From contig BSDZ01000086.1 in assembly GCA_030268105.1 (NCBI GenBank), positions 3,178,501 through 3,242,500 of the forward strand: DNA of 64,000 nucleotides. The letters run 5' to 3'. Origin of the DNA: Volvox africanus. Taxonomy: Eukaryota; Chlorophyta; Chlorophyceae; Chlamydomonadales; Volvocaceae. The first letter of the stretch is position 1; the number at the start of each line of letters is the position of its first letter. Shown here in pieces: positions 13,601-24,762 of the stretch. The translations under genes and the position numbers were made by a program. The notes below the pieces were generated by a model, which had not been told where the DNA came from, ran no database searches, and was given only the letters and a program-made list of their open reading frames with translations.

Positions 13601-13986
13601 GGTTGAACTACGGTAAGATTTAAGCTGTATCCGCACCGCGCTTCCAATGTTCATATTTCTCCTAGTAGCACGTGCGCGCAAGTCGTCTCCTTGCTTGCTT
13701 CACCGACGATGACTAACGTATGCTCAACAAAGTCGCATAATATGATCACGCAACATTTTGAATCCCTTGTGCTCACCCAAGCCTGCATTGCTGCTGCTGC
13801 TGCTGCCTTAAGACACCTGGTTTACCATCACGACGGTCGCCATCTCCAATTTCTCGATCAACATTCAAACTCACGTGTTCATTCAGATACCACGTAACAC
13901 ATAGCAAATAACCCTTATGCACTTGGCGTCTCATTTCCCCCTATACATCAAAGCTTGAATCCACCTGCATTCATATGACCCTGACT
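10650..13986. other. Long stretch without a recognised gene
   Basis: About 3.3 kb. Open frames up to about 117 codons occur on both strands, but none shows a family motif, a consistent splice pattern or the Ala/Gly-rich composition of local proteins. A frame around 11823-12143 contains an ALVDSADS string faintly like a retroelement aspartic protease, which I do not accept as evidence. The first few hundred bases probably hold the eS21 promoter. Decayed mobile DNA is possible. Confidence 0.35.
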
Positions 13987-16900
13987 CTACATGCGCACAA
14001 CCTCGAACCCCGGCCGCCGTGCCGGCGCATCCTCATTCACCCAACGGATGCCCTCATAGAAGGCAACTTCGCTCAGGCTAATGCTCTTCATTGATCCCAC
14101 GTCCATCGCGTCATCGGCCGAGGCACCATCGGCGTCCATACCGTCGCCGCCATCACGTCTCTCGCGGCGGGTGCTGCTGGCCTTGGCTAGACTTATCAGC
14201 CCTGGCATGCTACTGTATGCCGTCGCCACTGCTGCCAAGTTAGCCGGCAGAACGGTGCTGCTGGCAATAGATTCCGTCACCATCAGCGGCTGCGGAGACA
14301 ACGCCAGTGAGTCAGCTGCGCTGGTGCTAACCTCCAGCCTTACAGAACTACCACCACCAACGTTCACAGCGGATTCCACTTCCATATCCAGCTGACTTGT
14401 GCGCCATAGCTCATAAGCCTATAAGCGCAGTACAGCGTAATTATGTGGGTAATGTTGGAAGGTAAGAATAATGCGAATTAAGCTGGACATTGGCCAAAGC
14501 AAAGGGATAATGACATATTTTGGCACTAGCGAGGAGAAGGCCGTAGGCGGGGAGGCAGCGCCGCGGGAGCAGGCTTTATGCAGATAATTGCGGTCGTAGC
14601 CCTTCTTACGATCCAGCCCGTTAGTCCCCAGATCTCCACCCATACTACAAGTACAAATGCGGGCCTCACCCTCTTTCAGCAGCGTCGCTAAAGGAGGCCC
14701 ACAAACCCCAGCCCAGGCCGAACACCTCCCGCGCACCTCCGGGTACGTCCTTAATATATGGTTAGCCAGCCGTCCCTCGTCACCCAGGGCCAGCGCAATG
14801 TGCAGCGGCGTTAGCACCAACACACCGCCGTCTACAAGCCCACTTGATGATCCGCCGCCGAGGCCTAAGTTGCTGCGGCTGCCATCGCTGACCACCGTCT
14901 CCGATAGCCCCGTGACGGCTTCGCCAGACGACGCCAGTGAACTTCCCCCTCTGGGCACACTGCCGACGGCGACCATGGAAGAGACCGCGGGCCGGTTACT
15001 GGCGCGGAAGTTGATAATTTTGAAAGGGCTCTCGTCTGACACATCATTCCCCTCCTTGTCGAGATCTGGGCCTGCGTGCGAGTCAGCGGTCTCCGTGTAA
15101 CTTGAGCCGCCGTTGTCCATGGCGACCATGGGGTTTGTAGATTCTGCACTACCCTTGTCGCCAGCCACGGAATGGCAACGGGGCTCTGCGCCAGCGTCGG
15201 CGGGAGCGTCAGCGAGACCGCCGCTACGGCACACCTCAAAAACCCGGAAGGTGGAGCTGGTGCGTCGGGAAATGTCCTGGGCCACGTGAGGTAGCAGGCG
15301 TGAAGGCCTGCGGAGGAAGTACAAGGAATACCGGACGCCAGGTACAGCCTGAACATGATGGACGAGCGCAGTGTGAAATTTAACGATAGGAATACATGTC
15401 ATTCCTTGACGCTTGCATCCATGACATTGAGGGCGGGGCAGAGGAGTACGGACGTTGGGTTGTAAGGTTGAAGGTAGCACTGAGGACAGGTTGAGGCCCC
15501 CTGTGGTTAGCCCAAGCGGAAGGCGTCAAGACGCCACCGCGCCTTCAGGTAACCTGTTAAGTTTGTGTGCTTTATGCGCAGCACAACGCGGCTGCGGCAT
15601 TGGAAGCCCCTTACACGCAACCACATGCAGCGCACCATTTTATTCTGGGTCCCCATCCCGCATCGCTCGTCCTCCTCATCCCGGAGTCACCCGCCTCGAA
15701 CCCACCTGCGCGCCGCTGCAAAGCCGCTGCCGCCAGTTCCGGTGCTGAATTGAAGAGCGGCCCCCAGCGATGCGGTGTCTCCCACAGCGCTGCTGGCACG
15801 CGATTCCAGAGAAACGGCCAGGACAGCGGCTTCGTTTGCCCAAATATCCTTCAAGCCACAGCTGGTGGACCATTCGGCAATCAAGTCGACCTTGAGGAGT
15901 GAGGGGTGGGAGCGGGTTATGGGAGACGGGGATGAATACTCGTACATAGTGATACTCCATGCTACAACAGCACAGCAGCCTGCCGGATTTCTGGGCCTGG
16001 CACTCAACAACTCGAAAAGAATCCGCAAGGCAGACACAAACTGGAGCGGCAGCGCCCTCCGCAGGGCCACCCACCATTTGCGGGTCCCCGGACTTCACAG
16101 CCGCATGCAGCAGTGGCAACTGCGTCACTGGCGTGCGCGTTTCCAGCAGTCCTCGTAGTGTGGCGCCGATCTCCCCCATTAACAACCCCACAAGGTGCTC
16201 CGACAGCCCAATGCAGCCAGCCTCCACCGCCACGGCAACCAGCATAGAACCCTGGCACAGCAGCAGCTGGCGCAGCGTGTCCTGAAGTGGATCAGGTACC
16301 GCCGCGGCTGCAGCAGCTTCATCGCCCCTGCCGCCGCATCCAGAGACGCGACGCGGCTTGACGTACATAAACTCGCTGCCGTAACCATGGAAATATAACA
16401 CGTTGGCGACGCGCTGCGTGCTGACGTTCTGGCTGCCCGTCAGCCCGCGCTCTAGCGCTGCTGCCTGCGCAAGCCAGGTGCCCAGCTCCTCCACAAACTG
16501 GTCCGCCGCAGCGATGTGGCCTTGGTCCCGCAGACTTCCCACATAACGGCGAACATCATCCAGCCAAAAGCAAGCGTTGTCGCGTCCAACGGCGCCTTCA
16601 GCACCAGGGATGCCCATGTGCACAGCATAGGCACTGTCTGCTGACATGTCGGCCCTTGGAGCGGATCCTCCGGTGGATTGTCGCGGCAATTCCGGAGTTG
16701 CCACCAGCAGCACTGGAAGAGAACAGACACGGCGACGGCCACGCCAGAGTTCCACATGCACTAAGCCAGGCATGTCCGCGGGTGATGCGACAAGGGTGAG
16801 CTCGGCGGCGAAAGGCGCGGGCACATGTAACGGCGCGGCGGCGGCGCCAGCAGGAGCCACCAGTGCACGCGTGATGTCCCGGACAGTATGCGCAGAGTGC

Positions 16901-17270
16901 ACACCGGAGGACATAGCGACCGGGTTGATATGGCGAAGAACTACCTACGGCAGGGGCGCGGGTAGGGTTAATTGGGAATGGGTGTGTGAATGCGGAGCCT
17001 ACAACGAGATTTAAGGAGTGGGTTCATCCCCACAAGCTTCCATACACATAATGAACACATGCGCAAGCTGCCACACACCTGTAGCTCCTCTACAATGGCG
17101 GGCGCGCACGTGAAGTGCAGCTGCAGGCGGGCGGCACGGCGGGGTGCCATCACCAACGTTGGCGTATCGATCGAAACGTCGCACGGATCGCCAGGGGCAG
17201 CTGCAGGAACAAATGCCGCCACCGTGGCAGCCGCCGCAACTGTCTTGCCATCCTGCGAAGGGCCAGGGCA
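13987..17270 (-). CDS. Ankyrin-repeat protein resembling the C-terminal half of SBP/CRR1-type regulators (5' end unresolved)
   Basis: Spliced minus-strand gene; stop TAG at 13987-13989. Clear exon edges: donor after 17079, an exon of about 16945-16075, an exon starting 15890, a long exon within about 15480-14640, and a last exon of about 14395-13987. In order they encode a beta-rich segment (APRRAARLQLHF), a second one (GLVHVELWRGRRRVCSLP), then ankyrin-like repeats: LLHAAVKSGDPQM joins VDLIAEWSTSCGL across the 16075/15890 junction, and LTPLHIALALGDEGRLANHI follows near 14800. This order recalls the region after the SBP DNA-binding domain in plant SPL1-like and algal CRR1-like proteins, but no SBP zinc finger was found, so the link is from memory. 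Its upstream neighbour ends only about 600 bp away and carries the membrane part expected in the same family. Confidence 0.45.
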
Positions 17271-17881
17271 TTGACCAGCAATAGAAGGAACTGGCGTTCT
17301 ATGGGACGACGGCTGGAAATACCGCTGTGTGGGTCCACCCCAGCCAGGTACCATTAATTAATCCTTGGCCGATGGAAATGGGTGGACAGCTAGGACTAAA
17401 AGCGAGGCCAGGGGGCACAAGCCAGCTAACCACGCTACGCAGCAGCTTACCACAGTCCCATGCCCCGCAGGCACTGCTCCCGATCCGGCATACCTCTCCA
17501 GCTTGGATGCTGGACGCAGGTGTAACAACGGTGCTTTTCCCCGAAGCAGGCGCGGCAGAAACGGCTGTCTCTTCATGGGAGTTCCTGGCCACCCTGAGCG
17601 CAGGCGTCTCCAATGGGGCCTGTTGTTTGTCTTCCGCTGCGCATTTCGCCGCGGCCGTGACGGGGTTTTGCTGGCAACAGCCGCTCGGGTTGCGTCGGCG
17701 ATGGAAGGCCTCCAAGTGACGAAGCTGCAGCAGCAGCAATGGGAAGAAGAGGTCGACGTAAACCATGAGTTTCATTTATAACAGGATGACCATAAAGAGG
17801 CATCAGGCGCTTAAAATATCTGTCTGAGCTCGCCGCACGCGGGTCGAGGCATCAGCACGTACGGGGCACGGGAGCCAGGCC

Positions 17882-20866
17882 CTACTCCACCATATACAGC
17901 AAAACACCTGTATTTAAACAACATTCGAGAACGGCTCGTGGATCATGGAACAGCCGTTTCATTACAGCCTTCTCCATTATGTGAAATACCTCCACAAACC
18001 GTTCGACTCCCGGCCCCCAGGCGGTCACCCACCTGGAAGATGGCAGAGATATAGAATAGCAGGCCTTCCCAGCCGAGGTGCAGAATAGCTGCGTTTTGCA
18101 ACGCTGTGCCCGTTTGACAGACAAACACATGGACGTAGATGGACAGCATAACGGAGGGCATGCGTACCAGGAAGAACGATCGAACAGGGGACTGGCGAGG
18201 TAGCGGACGGCAGAAAGAAAAGGGGAAGGGGAAAGTTGTGAGACATCATTGAGCCAACAACTAACCGAGGTCCAAGACCGCTATAGCAAACGTTGTTAAA
18301 CACGAGTTTTCCTGTCGTTGCGGAGTACAACTACAGACATTTATCCAAATAGCTACCTTTTTCGTAATAGCCACAATTATAATACTTGTATTATCATATG
18401 CAATATACCATGCACATAAAACTTACAGCGGACACACGATAACTTGAGTAACTCGACCTACACGACGCCCGTGGTTGTATGCACGACACGCTCGTTGCGG
18501 AGCAGCAACACGGCCAAGACTGAAAAATATGCTGCGTGTGGAAGAATCCTAAAGTGACTGGCAAATCTGAAGAACTGTGGGTACCTACGCCTTTTCCTTC
18601 AGCGCAACTTGTCTACTACCCCCATTGCTGCGGTACGCACTCAGGAATGCGCGTGTGCCGAGATACCAGTCAAGAATCAGTAACGTCCCTGCCACCCTGG
18701 TCGCTCTGCTCACTCAACGAGCACCAACAAGGGCAACAATTGCAACATTCACCCAGGATCCTACAAGTATGATTTGAGTACACCTGGCCGTACTCACGCC
18801 CTTCATACACATGACTAGGTGCAGAAATTACTGGCAGGCCCCCTCCTGAAATGTTGCATCCGATGTTGCTGAGTCGTAATTGACAAAAACGTATCGAGCC
18901 ACATCCTCACTGTCCACATTGACACAACCGTGAATGTGGAATCCTCCGGTCCTATGACGGCATGTCAGCCAACGTGCACTATCCCTGAGCCGCATGTGAC
19001 CGTACCTGCATGCAAAGCGCCTGCAGAGTGGTGATGAGCATCACCTTTTGAATCCAGCGACCTGAAATGCAGTCGCTGTCCTGCAGCGCGGTATTGAAGG
19101 TAGGTGGGGAAAGTGGAATCCAGCGGAGGAACAGTTCAGAGGAAAGGAAGCAGGGAAGTCATGGGGCACTGCTGATTGCGATACGGCACATTCTGCGCCT
19201 AGGTGGGACCAGCCGCCTCAGGGCAGCCAGTTGTGGTTAGGTACGAATAGTCCGAACATTCGATAAAGCTATATGCGAATGCACAATGTACGATGAACTT
19301 CACCAAAACTCTCAAAACTGCAACCTACCAACCCACTCAACTACGCTATCCCCGGTCCCCGCCTACACCAACCATTCGCAAGAAACACACTTGCGGCATA
19401 TTAAGCCCAATTGTATTTTACGCGGCCGATCTCACTTACCCTCAGCACATGCGGCAGGAAGCCGCTGGTGCACGCGGCCATCTGCAGCGTGCGGATCGCC
19501 ACGCCAGCATATACCAGGCCGCACCGCATGCTCCGCCAAGGGCCGCGGCCCAGCGCCACATGGGAGGCCAGCGTGAGCAGCTCCGTCGAAATGAAGAGGA
19601 ACAGCGTGACGGGGTTTACGGTGCTAACTTCACGTACCACGGGGAGAGCTACGGCGGTGAGACAGATGAAAGCGGCATAGCTCAGGTGCAGCGCGGCCAC
19701 GCGCTCTGACAAGAAGCAATTGTATTCCGAGCTACGCAGCTCTGCCGGTGGCCTCATGGCTGTCTGCAAGGGCAGCAGCACCAGCCGGATCCACGCCTCA
19801 TGCCCGGCAGAGGTCGCGATAACGGGATTCTGCGGTGCCACATCTGATTTAATCCCCGGTGCTGCCTCCAGCGCCGCAGTGGAGCTGTTGCAGGCCACCG
19901 TTTCAGGCTCAACTTGGAAGGCGATGGTTTCAATGGCGCTATTGCTGATGGTGGTCGTTGTGGCGGATGTGCAAGGGGCTGCGGTGGTATCAGGTGCGAT
20001 TGGCAGGTTCCAAAGCTTGTCGTTAACTTGTACAGAGATGGGCTGAAAGGGACCGGCGGGCAGGTCCGGATCCAGTCCTAGAAGCTGCAGAAGGCTCTCC
20101 GCGCCCATGCCATCGATGTACTCTGACGCGGACAGCAGTGAGGAGGAGAGAGCATCCAAGGATCCAACACATGATGTCAGCCTTTATCAAAGTTCAGAAC
20201 TAAGCAGCGAGTAATCCAAGGGGCATGATATGAGAGCTCCCCATGTTCGGGGACCCCAAGGGCACCGGTAATCGGACATCAAAGCATCCGTGCAGTATAA
20301 GTAGGTTAAGATGTATAAAAGGAAAAGGAATAAGAAAGGAAAAAAGAATAGAGGATAGCAGGGAGAAAGTGAATATATATGAGGATTGGAAAGGCAGGCG
20401 TGGGGAGTTCTCCCATGACTTCAGTTCAATGTCCGCGTCCTGGGAATAACGAGCAAGGCATCCTGGGTGTCTACACTTGCACATGCTAAGCAACTGGAAG
20501 GCTTAGTTGAGGTGAAGACGATGAAAACCCTAAACCCCTAAGTGCACACGCATACGATCACGTACACGTGCGCGGAATATACGCAGTCTTTCTTGCACAC
20601 AAAGGTACATGTGGCGCAGACAGATGCATGATTGCACGCGCACCGTCAAGAACTGCCTTGGGGTTGCAAGCACCGGCGGTATCAAAAGGCTGCTCGGAAT
20701 ACGATACCCCTGGAAACCCAACGTCGCGATTGTTTGCGACGCCATCAGGCAGAGCAGCTGGGCCAGTTATGGCGGGACTCGCCGCCATCACATCGGCAGC
20801 CTCCCGACCGCGGGGAGCGTACACGAGGTCCAGGTGCACGATGAGGCTACCCTTGCGCACGCACAT
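17882..20866 (-). CDS. Membrane protein of the same family, apparent 1-base frameshift near the 3' end (5' end unresolved)
   Basis: Minus-strand gene with several hydrophobic segments. An exon near 20866-20560 contains VRKGSLIVHLDL. A long exon from about 20181 to 19440 starts with a soluble part (FQPISVQVNDKLWNL) and ends in membrane segments (LSYAAFICLTAVALPVV, TLFLFISTELLTLASHVAL). It joins in frame to exon 18191-18033 (SVMLSIYVHVFV, GLLFYISAIFQ). The protein-like continuation VERFVEVFHIMEKAVMKRLF, running to a stop at 17882, lies in the next frame. Dropping one base from the C5 run at 18014-18018 would join the two. The alternative, a 43-base intron, is implausibly short. The gene may be decayed or the assembly may hold an error. 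Function unknown. Confidence 0.4.
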
Positions 20867-20928
20867 GTTAGATACCTGCCAGCCAGGAGCTCTGTATGAA
20901 GACGAAAACCGAGCAAAGGGGGGGGGGT

Positions 20929-21003
20929 GGAATTGAATAAGGAGGAAACAACTAGACGGGCGGGGGGGATGGAATTGAATAAGGAGGAAACAACTAGACG
21001 GGC
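20929..21003. repeat. Two direct copies of a 33-bp unit
   Basis: Identical 33-bp copies at 20929-20961 and 20971-21003, each preceded by a G-rich run and separated by 9 bp (42-bp period). They lie upstream of or within an intron of the minus-strand membrane-protein gene. No coding role seen. Confidence 0.9.
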
Positions 21004-21976
21004 AATCTCAGGAACAGTGCAATTGGCAGGGCGAACTATAGGCTCCATCATCCTAAGACTTCGAAAATCTTCCATCTTGATGATTTCATGCACCAAGCTT
21101 AACAGTTGAGACTGAAAACCCCAGCATGAAAGTCAACACTTCGGCTGGCGGAAATAACCAAAACTACTCGCATATTCGATAATTCAGCTGATTTGCGCAA
21201 TCCCCGTATCATTTGCGAAGATACAGCCGAACACATGATCAGCGATGGAACCCCCGACGGCCACGCCGTGTGGCCCCGTTCCCACTCACCCTTCAGCAAT
21301 CGCCAACGTAAGCCTTTCGCGCCAAGTACCAGACAGCATGTCCGGGTTAGCTGCGGGAATGTAGAACTGTGCGGAGGCAATATGCGTGCCACCAACCTGC
21401 GGCAATGGACAGCAAATTTCAAACATTTAAGGCGCAGCTCATTGGGATAAGTATTGCAGTATCAACAAGGTGGAGGCATGTTGAGAAGACCTGAGGGGAA
21501 CTCCACGCAAGGGAGCCGCGCAACTGGTGTGCACTCTGGTGTGAACTCTCGGACCGGCCTTTGAATGTCGAAATCCTGTTAAACAAGTAGTGGCTAAACG
21601 AGTCAACAATGCGCACCCTGCGTTCACACCTGGCGGCGCTGATGGGACAATAGGACGTAAGAAGAGGGACCGCGTGCGACGCCGCGAAGAGCCCTCATGA
21701 AACGCTTCTGGGAGGAGGGAACTGCCGTTGAGCTGCATGGGTCGGGTTCGCGATTGGGTAGGAAAAGGTTTGTTGTGTGATGTTGGCGAGGGGTCCAACA
21801 TACGAAACACGGAGGCATCCAAGTTGCGTTGGACGATCAAGGTTTGGGGGATGCGTTCACTTGGAGCGGTGAAAACGCGGGCTTCGTGGCGCCTCCCGGG
21901 TGCTAGCAATCGCGCCGGCCCTGGAGACTCTGCCCGGTACTGGGCACGGACATCAGATCAGCAGCACGGAGAAATC

Positions 21977-23246
21977 TCAAAGTGACCCAAAATAGACCAC
22001 CGTGCCCCAGGCCTGAAAACAAGATGGCGAGTGAGTTACATGGCGCGAAGGAAACGCGGAGTTTTGTCCATATACTGTCCCAACCGTCTCTGACACGTCT
22101 GCTGCAGCACAAGACCGAAACCCAAGCCTCTTTGCACATTGCCTGGAACGCATCCCTGACACGCGAATGGGCTTCATGGGTGTGAGATGTATGACGCGAC
22201 ACCCTAACCATCCACACGCAAGCACGAACCTCAGCCGCAAAGGTTCCGTGGGTGACTGCATGCAAGAAGCGCGGGCCCCACTCCCAGCACCCGCGACTGC
22301 AGCCGTGCCAGCAGCCGCCGTCGTCGAAGCACCAATGCTGCTCCGCCGATTCCTCACAGGACGCAACGAGTTCGGAAGACCTGGGGCCGAACTCGGGAGC
22401 GTCTCAGCCGCCAGCGCGGGCAGTGGCGGGGTCGGCCCTGTTGATGTCGAGGCACAGGGCGTACACGTCTCTACTGGTTCAACCTCGCAACTGGCGGGAC
22501 GGGAGGTAACTGGGGTGCTCGTCGGAGCCGGGTTTGAAGAACCGGAGGCGCAGCGCAGGCGGCGGAAGGTACTGACGTGTCGTGCTTGCAACATGGAGGA
22601 AAAGGTGACCAGCCAGATCTGCCAGGCAAGACTGATGATGATGACACCCGAGGTGGGAGTATTGGCCAGCACGTTATAGCGCCGCCACACAATAACCCGA
22701 ATAACTGCTTCCGCAAACTGCACCGCATACTGCTTGTGAACAGGTGTCTGGGTACAGCAAGGCAGGGCATAGTAAGGACAACAGGTGGGGCGGGGGGGCC
22801 GAGAAGGGTAAGATCTGAGATCAAGGGTATGGTGCTGACAGAGGGTTGAAAGGGGTGTAAGCGGGAACCGCATCCATTCCAAAAGGAACAGAAGCCCAAG
22901 ACGGCACTAAAGTGGTACTACCCGTAGGATTCGTTTAGGAAATCAACTAATCACCCTAAAACCCCAGCCTTGTCCGCGTATCCCTTGTCCTCACCTGGCT
23001 GAAGGCCGCATCCGCCATGGTGAGGAAGCAATGCTTAAACATGTAATGGTTCTCGTTGGGCAGTCGGTCAAGCAGGTGGAAGATTTTGAGTACTGTAATC
23101 ACGCCGTAGATAATGTTGGTCCATACACAAATGCTTTCGCGCCAGTTCATCCATATGCTGCGCCGCACGAAGTACATCAGCACGGAGCCGACGCTCATGC
23201 TCCAAAACACTTGCACAACCAGCGTGTTGAAGGCAAGACCATAGGA
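21977..23246 (-). CDS. C-terminal membrane-domain portion of a related gene (5' truncated or unresolved)
   Basis: Two minus-strand exons join in phase: 23246-22995 (84 codons, CAG acceptor, GTGAGG donor) and one starting at 22729 that is open to a stop at 21977. The first carries hydrophobic segments (FWSMSVGSVLMYFV, WTNIIYGVITVLKIF), the second another (GVIIISLAWQIWLVTF) followed by an Ala/Ser/Pro-rich tail. The pattern WRESICVWTNIIYGVITVL matches WRSMRCGLVYAGVAIRTLQ in the neighbouring 19440-20181 exon, suggesting the two genes are paralogous. I found no ankyrin or soluble exons upstream, so this is a truncated copy or its 5' exons are beyond recognition. The last part of the tail may be intronic. 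Confidence 0.4.
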
Positions 23247-24422
23247 CTGCGCATGAGGGTGTGCAAACGACAGAAACTAAGGAAAACAGCACGGGAGACG
23301 AAGGGGAGCGGGCCGGTATGGAGAGCGGGGAGAGGGGAGCGGGAGAGGGGAGCGGGTCTGGTGCAGATAAAAAGGGGGAATGACACAAGACACGCAGGCG
23401 CCAGCTTTTAGTGAGCTTTTTGCAAGCGCTACAGCAAAGCGCTGCAAACAAAGAGCCGAAACGAGTTGTGTGAAATAGGAATGAGTGTGTAACGGATAGG
23501 AGAAGGGGCAATCACAGTAAATGCGTGGGCATTCTGGCACAGGTAAAGGCGCGCACACGATGCAAGCTTGTGAAGGAATGTTTAGAAATGCAAAACCAAG
23601 CGACAAGGTCAGCGCAAAGGTCTGCACAAAGAGTGTAAACTTGGACTTCAATAGCTGGCTATAGCCCATTTAAAAATTCACAATTGGATGGCAAATCGGT
23701 GACCGGAGTTAATCAATCGATGCTGCATATGAGGTTGTTCAGCGATTTAGGCAACCGCATGTTTCGGGTGACGATGATCTGTTTTGAATCAGTCTCTGCA
23801 ATGTCGAAGAAGGTCATAATCGTGAGGAGATGCAGAGGGTTGTGCTCGGGAAACGGCGTTAGGAACGCTGCAGGATAAGGGTCTACGGGGGGAATGGGAT
23901 GGTGATAGGGAGGGTTACATGGATGTCAACGGATACGCCATTGATTCATGAGGAAGTGGGTTAAGCAATAACTTATCAACATCAAGAGCGTCCTCCTTTT
24001 AGTCGATGTGTGCATATCTGCTATATGAACTGCAACGCGAGGTAAGGGCCAGGCGGCTAGTGCGGTTTACCCGGACCAACCGCCGTCCTGGTATGTCAGG
24101 CCAACGGCTGTCCTAGGGGTGCACCAAACCCACCGCAAGGAAAGCGCCCTCCGTTACAGTTCGGAAGACGTGCCATCCAATGGTCAAACCGTGAACATGG
24201 GTGGTCAAGTACCTGCCGGCACAAAACAAGGCAGCGACACAAAAAGCAAAGCCTTCGGGTAGCCTGCTGCGGTGCATTGCTACTTTTATTTAAATTCCAG
24301 CCCATTTAAAAAATTTCGCAATTTGCGCGAGGCAAATGCAAGTTGTGGAGGTAAACGAGGGCAGGGATAAAGCCACAGCCTCAGGAAAGCGTCCGGTCGC
24401 TAAATGGCCATTCCAAATCGTC
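23247..24422. other. No gene recognised
   Basis: Holds G/A-rich low-complexity sequence near 23300-23360 and AT-rich spacer. A plus-strand frame of about 60 codons around 24060-24270 is open but unrecognised, and lies where the 3' UTR of the minus-strand gene at 24423 would be. Confidence 0.35.
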
Positions 24423-24762
24423 TTACTCGCTGTAAGCCTGGCTGCGCACATCCGGCTCAGGGTTGACAGCGGCCAGTACCGCAGCGGACAGAGTTGACGC
24501 CAGAACCCTGAGCGTACCATAAGAAGCGGCGATTATAAACAAAACTAGAAAATAGACATTTCTAGGCTATCTACGGGCTGTGGCGCCGTGGACCAACGGA
24601 CCGCTATCTATGAGACCAGCGCTGCCAAGTGTGCAGACACGATATGATTGCTCACCTAAGACTGATATGATTCGCCTTCTTGCCATTGGAAAACTGCTTT
24701 TGTGGAGGCTCTTGGTCATCGCTGACCACGGTCTCCTTGGGGGGAGGACGTCTACGCAGCAT
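24423..24762 (-). CDS. Small two-exon protein, 63 residues, unknown
   Basis: ATG at 24762, exon 24762-24656, GTGAGC donor, acceptor GCTCAG, exon 24507-24423 ending in TAA; 107 plus 85 bases make exactly 64 codons. The N-terminal part is basic and polar (MLRRRPPPKETVVSDDQE); the second exon begins with a possible single membrane helix (VLASTLSAAVLAAV) and ends with a short acidic tail. Size and layout would suit a small organelle membrane protein, but I recognise no family and the call rests only on splice signals and composition. A plus-strand frame of about 53 codons overlaps the second exon and cannot be excluded. Confidence 0.4.
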
